Assembly (NCBI GenBank): GCA_033763395.1
Contig: JANRKQ010000188.1
Location: 62,001-126,000 of the forward strand
Direction of reading: 5' to 3'
Source of the DNA: Xiheimicrobium sp033763395
GTDB lineage: Bacteria > Myxococcota > Myxococcia > Myxococcales > Myxococcaceae
Length of the DNA stretch: 64,000 nt
Shown here: piece by piece, positions 62,957 through 64,000 of the stretch
Layout: the number at the start of each line of letters is the position of its first letter
Position numbering within the stretch: position 1 is the stretch's first letter
Made by a program: the position numbers and the translations under genes
The notes under the pieces: generated by a model
The model's input: the letters and a program-made list of their open reading frames with translations, nothing else
What the model was told of the DNA's origin: nothing
Databases searched by the model: none

Positions 62957-64000
62957 TCAGCGCCCCCCGGCCTTCGCGACGTCCGCGGCGCCCGGCGTTC
63001 CCACGACGAGGTCGACCAGGTCGGTGCTCGACAAGGCGTGGAGGTCTTCGGGCACGCGCTGCCCGTCGGCGACGGCCACGATGGGGCGCCCGATGCGCAC
63101 CGACGCCGACAACAGGCTGCCGGTGCCCGCCGACTCGTCGATCTTCGTGACGATGAGGCGCTCGGGCTGCATGGGGCGATAGCGCTCGGCGGCGGCGGCC
63201 ATTTCACGGGCGCCCGTCGCCGCGCTCATCACGAGGTAGAGCTGCATGCCCTCGACCGAGCGCAGCATCTCGGCCTGGCGCGCGACCGCTTCGCTCATGC
63301 TGCGACCAGCCGTGTCGACCAGCACGAGGTCGGCGTTGGCGGTGCGCTCGAGCGCGCGGTTGAGCTCGAGCCGGTCCCGGCACACGAAGGTGGGGACCTG
63401 CATGATCTCGCCATATTTGAGCACCTGCTCGCTGGCGCCGATGCGGTACGTGTCGACGGTGATGAGCGCCACCTTGAGCTTCGACTCCATGATGGCGCGG
63501 GCGGCGATCTTCGCGAGGGTGGTCGTCTTGCCGACGCCGGTGGGACCGACGAGCGCGATGGTGCGGCGCCGCTGGTCCGCGAGCCACGGCGCGCGGCCGC
63601 CGATGATCCGCTCCGAGACGGCGTTGCGGAGCGCGGGCAGCATGGTCTCGAGGCGTGCGTCCTTCGACTGCTCGACGACCTGGCGCAGGCACTCTTCGGC
63701 GAGCGCCTCTTCCACGCCGCGCGAGACGAGGTGCGAGAAGAGATCGGTGGCGGCACCCGGCAACGAGAGATCCTGCTCGACGCGCTGGCGCGAGAGCGAC
63801 TTCATGTCCTTCTGCATCGACTCGAGCGCGCCCCGCAGGCGAATGATCTCGTCATTGAGATCCGGCGTTCGCGAGGCCTCGGCGGCGGCGCTGAGGGCCT
63901 GCTGGAGGTCCATCGACGCCATCGAGGTCGTCGTGGACGTGCGGGGCGGAGGGGGCGCGACGGGCGTCGGCTCGGTGGCCGTGACGGTCGGGTAGCGGCG
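62957..64000 (-). CDS. flhF: FlhF-type SRP-like GTPase, N-terminus outside the window
   Basis: 347 residues are visible with the frame open to base 64000, so the N-terminal domain is missing. A Pro/Thr-rich linker (PTPVAPPPPRTSTTT) precedes the NG domains: helical N domain, then GPTGVGKTTTLAKIAARA (G1), DTYRIGASEQ, VLVDTAGRS (G3), VTKIDES (G4) and GQRVPEDL. FlhF sets the site of polar flagella. It is the first in-window gene of the minus-strand flhF-flhG-fliA run. Confidence 0.93.
   Translation of the reverse strand, partial: RRYPTVTATEPTPVAPPPPRTSTTTSMASMDLQQALSAAAEASRTPDLNDEIIRLRGALESMQKDMKSLSRQRVEQDLSLPGAATDLFSHLVSRGVEEALAEECLRQVVEQSKDARLETMLPALRNAVSERIIGGRAPWLADQRRRTIALVGPTGVGKTTTLAKIAARAIMESKLKVALITVDTYRIGASEQVLKYGEIMQVPTFVCRDRLELNRALERTANADLVLVDTAGRSMSEAVARQAEMLRSVEGMQLYLVMSAATGAREMAAAAERYRPMQPERLIVTKIDESAGTGSLLSASVRIGRPIVAVADGQRVPEDLHALSSTDLVDLVVGTPGAADVAKAGGR

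Overview
The window looks like a chromosomal segment of a high-GC member of the Myxococcota (a myxobacterium or close relative). Several things point that way: tandem DUF2330 proteins, a PilZ protein of the paralogous type common in Myxococcus, large envelope proteins built from carboxypeptidase-regulatory-like domains, a choice-of-anchor-D lipoprotein, an FHA-GGDEF protein and a PP2C phosphatase fused to a cyclic-nucleotide-binding domain. This is inferred from gene content and base composition; no marker gene fixes the genus. I saw no insertion sequence, prophage, CRISPR array or integrase, so the segment reads as core chromosome with lineage-specific envelope genes. About fifty protein genes and two tRNA genes are packed tightly, and no gap without a gene exceeds about 260 bases.

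Layout. 1-1661 (minus): a DciA-like gene overlapping a partial CAP-domain gene. 1859-5556 (plus): a large Cys-rich lipoprotein, a terminator and an FHA-GGDEF diguanylate cyclase. 5596-8676 (minus): an atypical SDR followed by an acyltransferase whose N-terminal half carries 29-residue tandem repeats. 8709-13837 (plus): a membrane protein, a coiled-coil protein, ribosomal protein S1 and a PHP metallohydrolase. 13946-20723 (plus): three tandem DUF2330 genes and a pentaheme cytochrome-TPR protein. 20867-26991: thiolase, then a divergent P-type ATPase, a two-subunit 3-oxoacid CoA-transferase and a DUF1569 protein. 27005-30072 (plus): PilZ, RlmD-like methyltransferase and a VWA protein. 30153-34035: ChaN-like protein (minus), TlpA-like redoxin and MiaA (plus), membrane TPR-like protein (minus).

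34127-37379 holds tRNA-Leu(CAA), an RsmB/NOP-type methyltransferase, a small helical protein, tRNA-Ala(GGC) and aspartate kinase. 37583-39606 pairs a stand-alone lycopene cyclase with a divergent LuxR-type regulator. 39747-42963 has two HtrA-like genes (one lacking the catalytic His), a PHP phosphatase and an Rrf2 regulator. 43105-49135 has the choice-of-anchor-D lipoprotein, a deoxyhypusine-synthase-family enzyme, the PP2C-cNMP fusion and a FadL-type outer-membrane protein. 49217-58298 (plus) carries two roughly 1000-residue regulatory-like repeat proteins, then coaBC, a family-4 uracil-DNA glycosylase and an esterase. 58303-64000 (minus) has kbl-tdh-deoxynucleoside kinase and flhF-flhG-fliA.

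Themes. RNA maturation recurs (MiaA, RlmD, RsmB-like, two tRNAs, S1). Fatty-acid or ketone-body CoA chemistry is represented by the thiolase and CoA-transferase, which lie near each other but on either side of the ATPase gene. Signalling is represented by GGDEF, PilZ, PP2C-cNMP, LuxR and Rrf2 proteins. Most novelty is in the envelope: the DUF2330 and cytochrome set, the repeat proteins and the lipoproteins. The flhF-flhG-fliA cluster predicts polar flagella, which Myxococcus xanthus lacks. Recurring -10-like elements TACAGG/TACAGT and several starts without a Shine-Dalgarno sequence but with a -10 hexamer about 10 bases upstream suggest both classical and leaderless transcripts.
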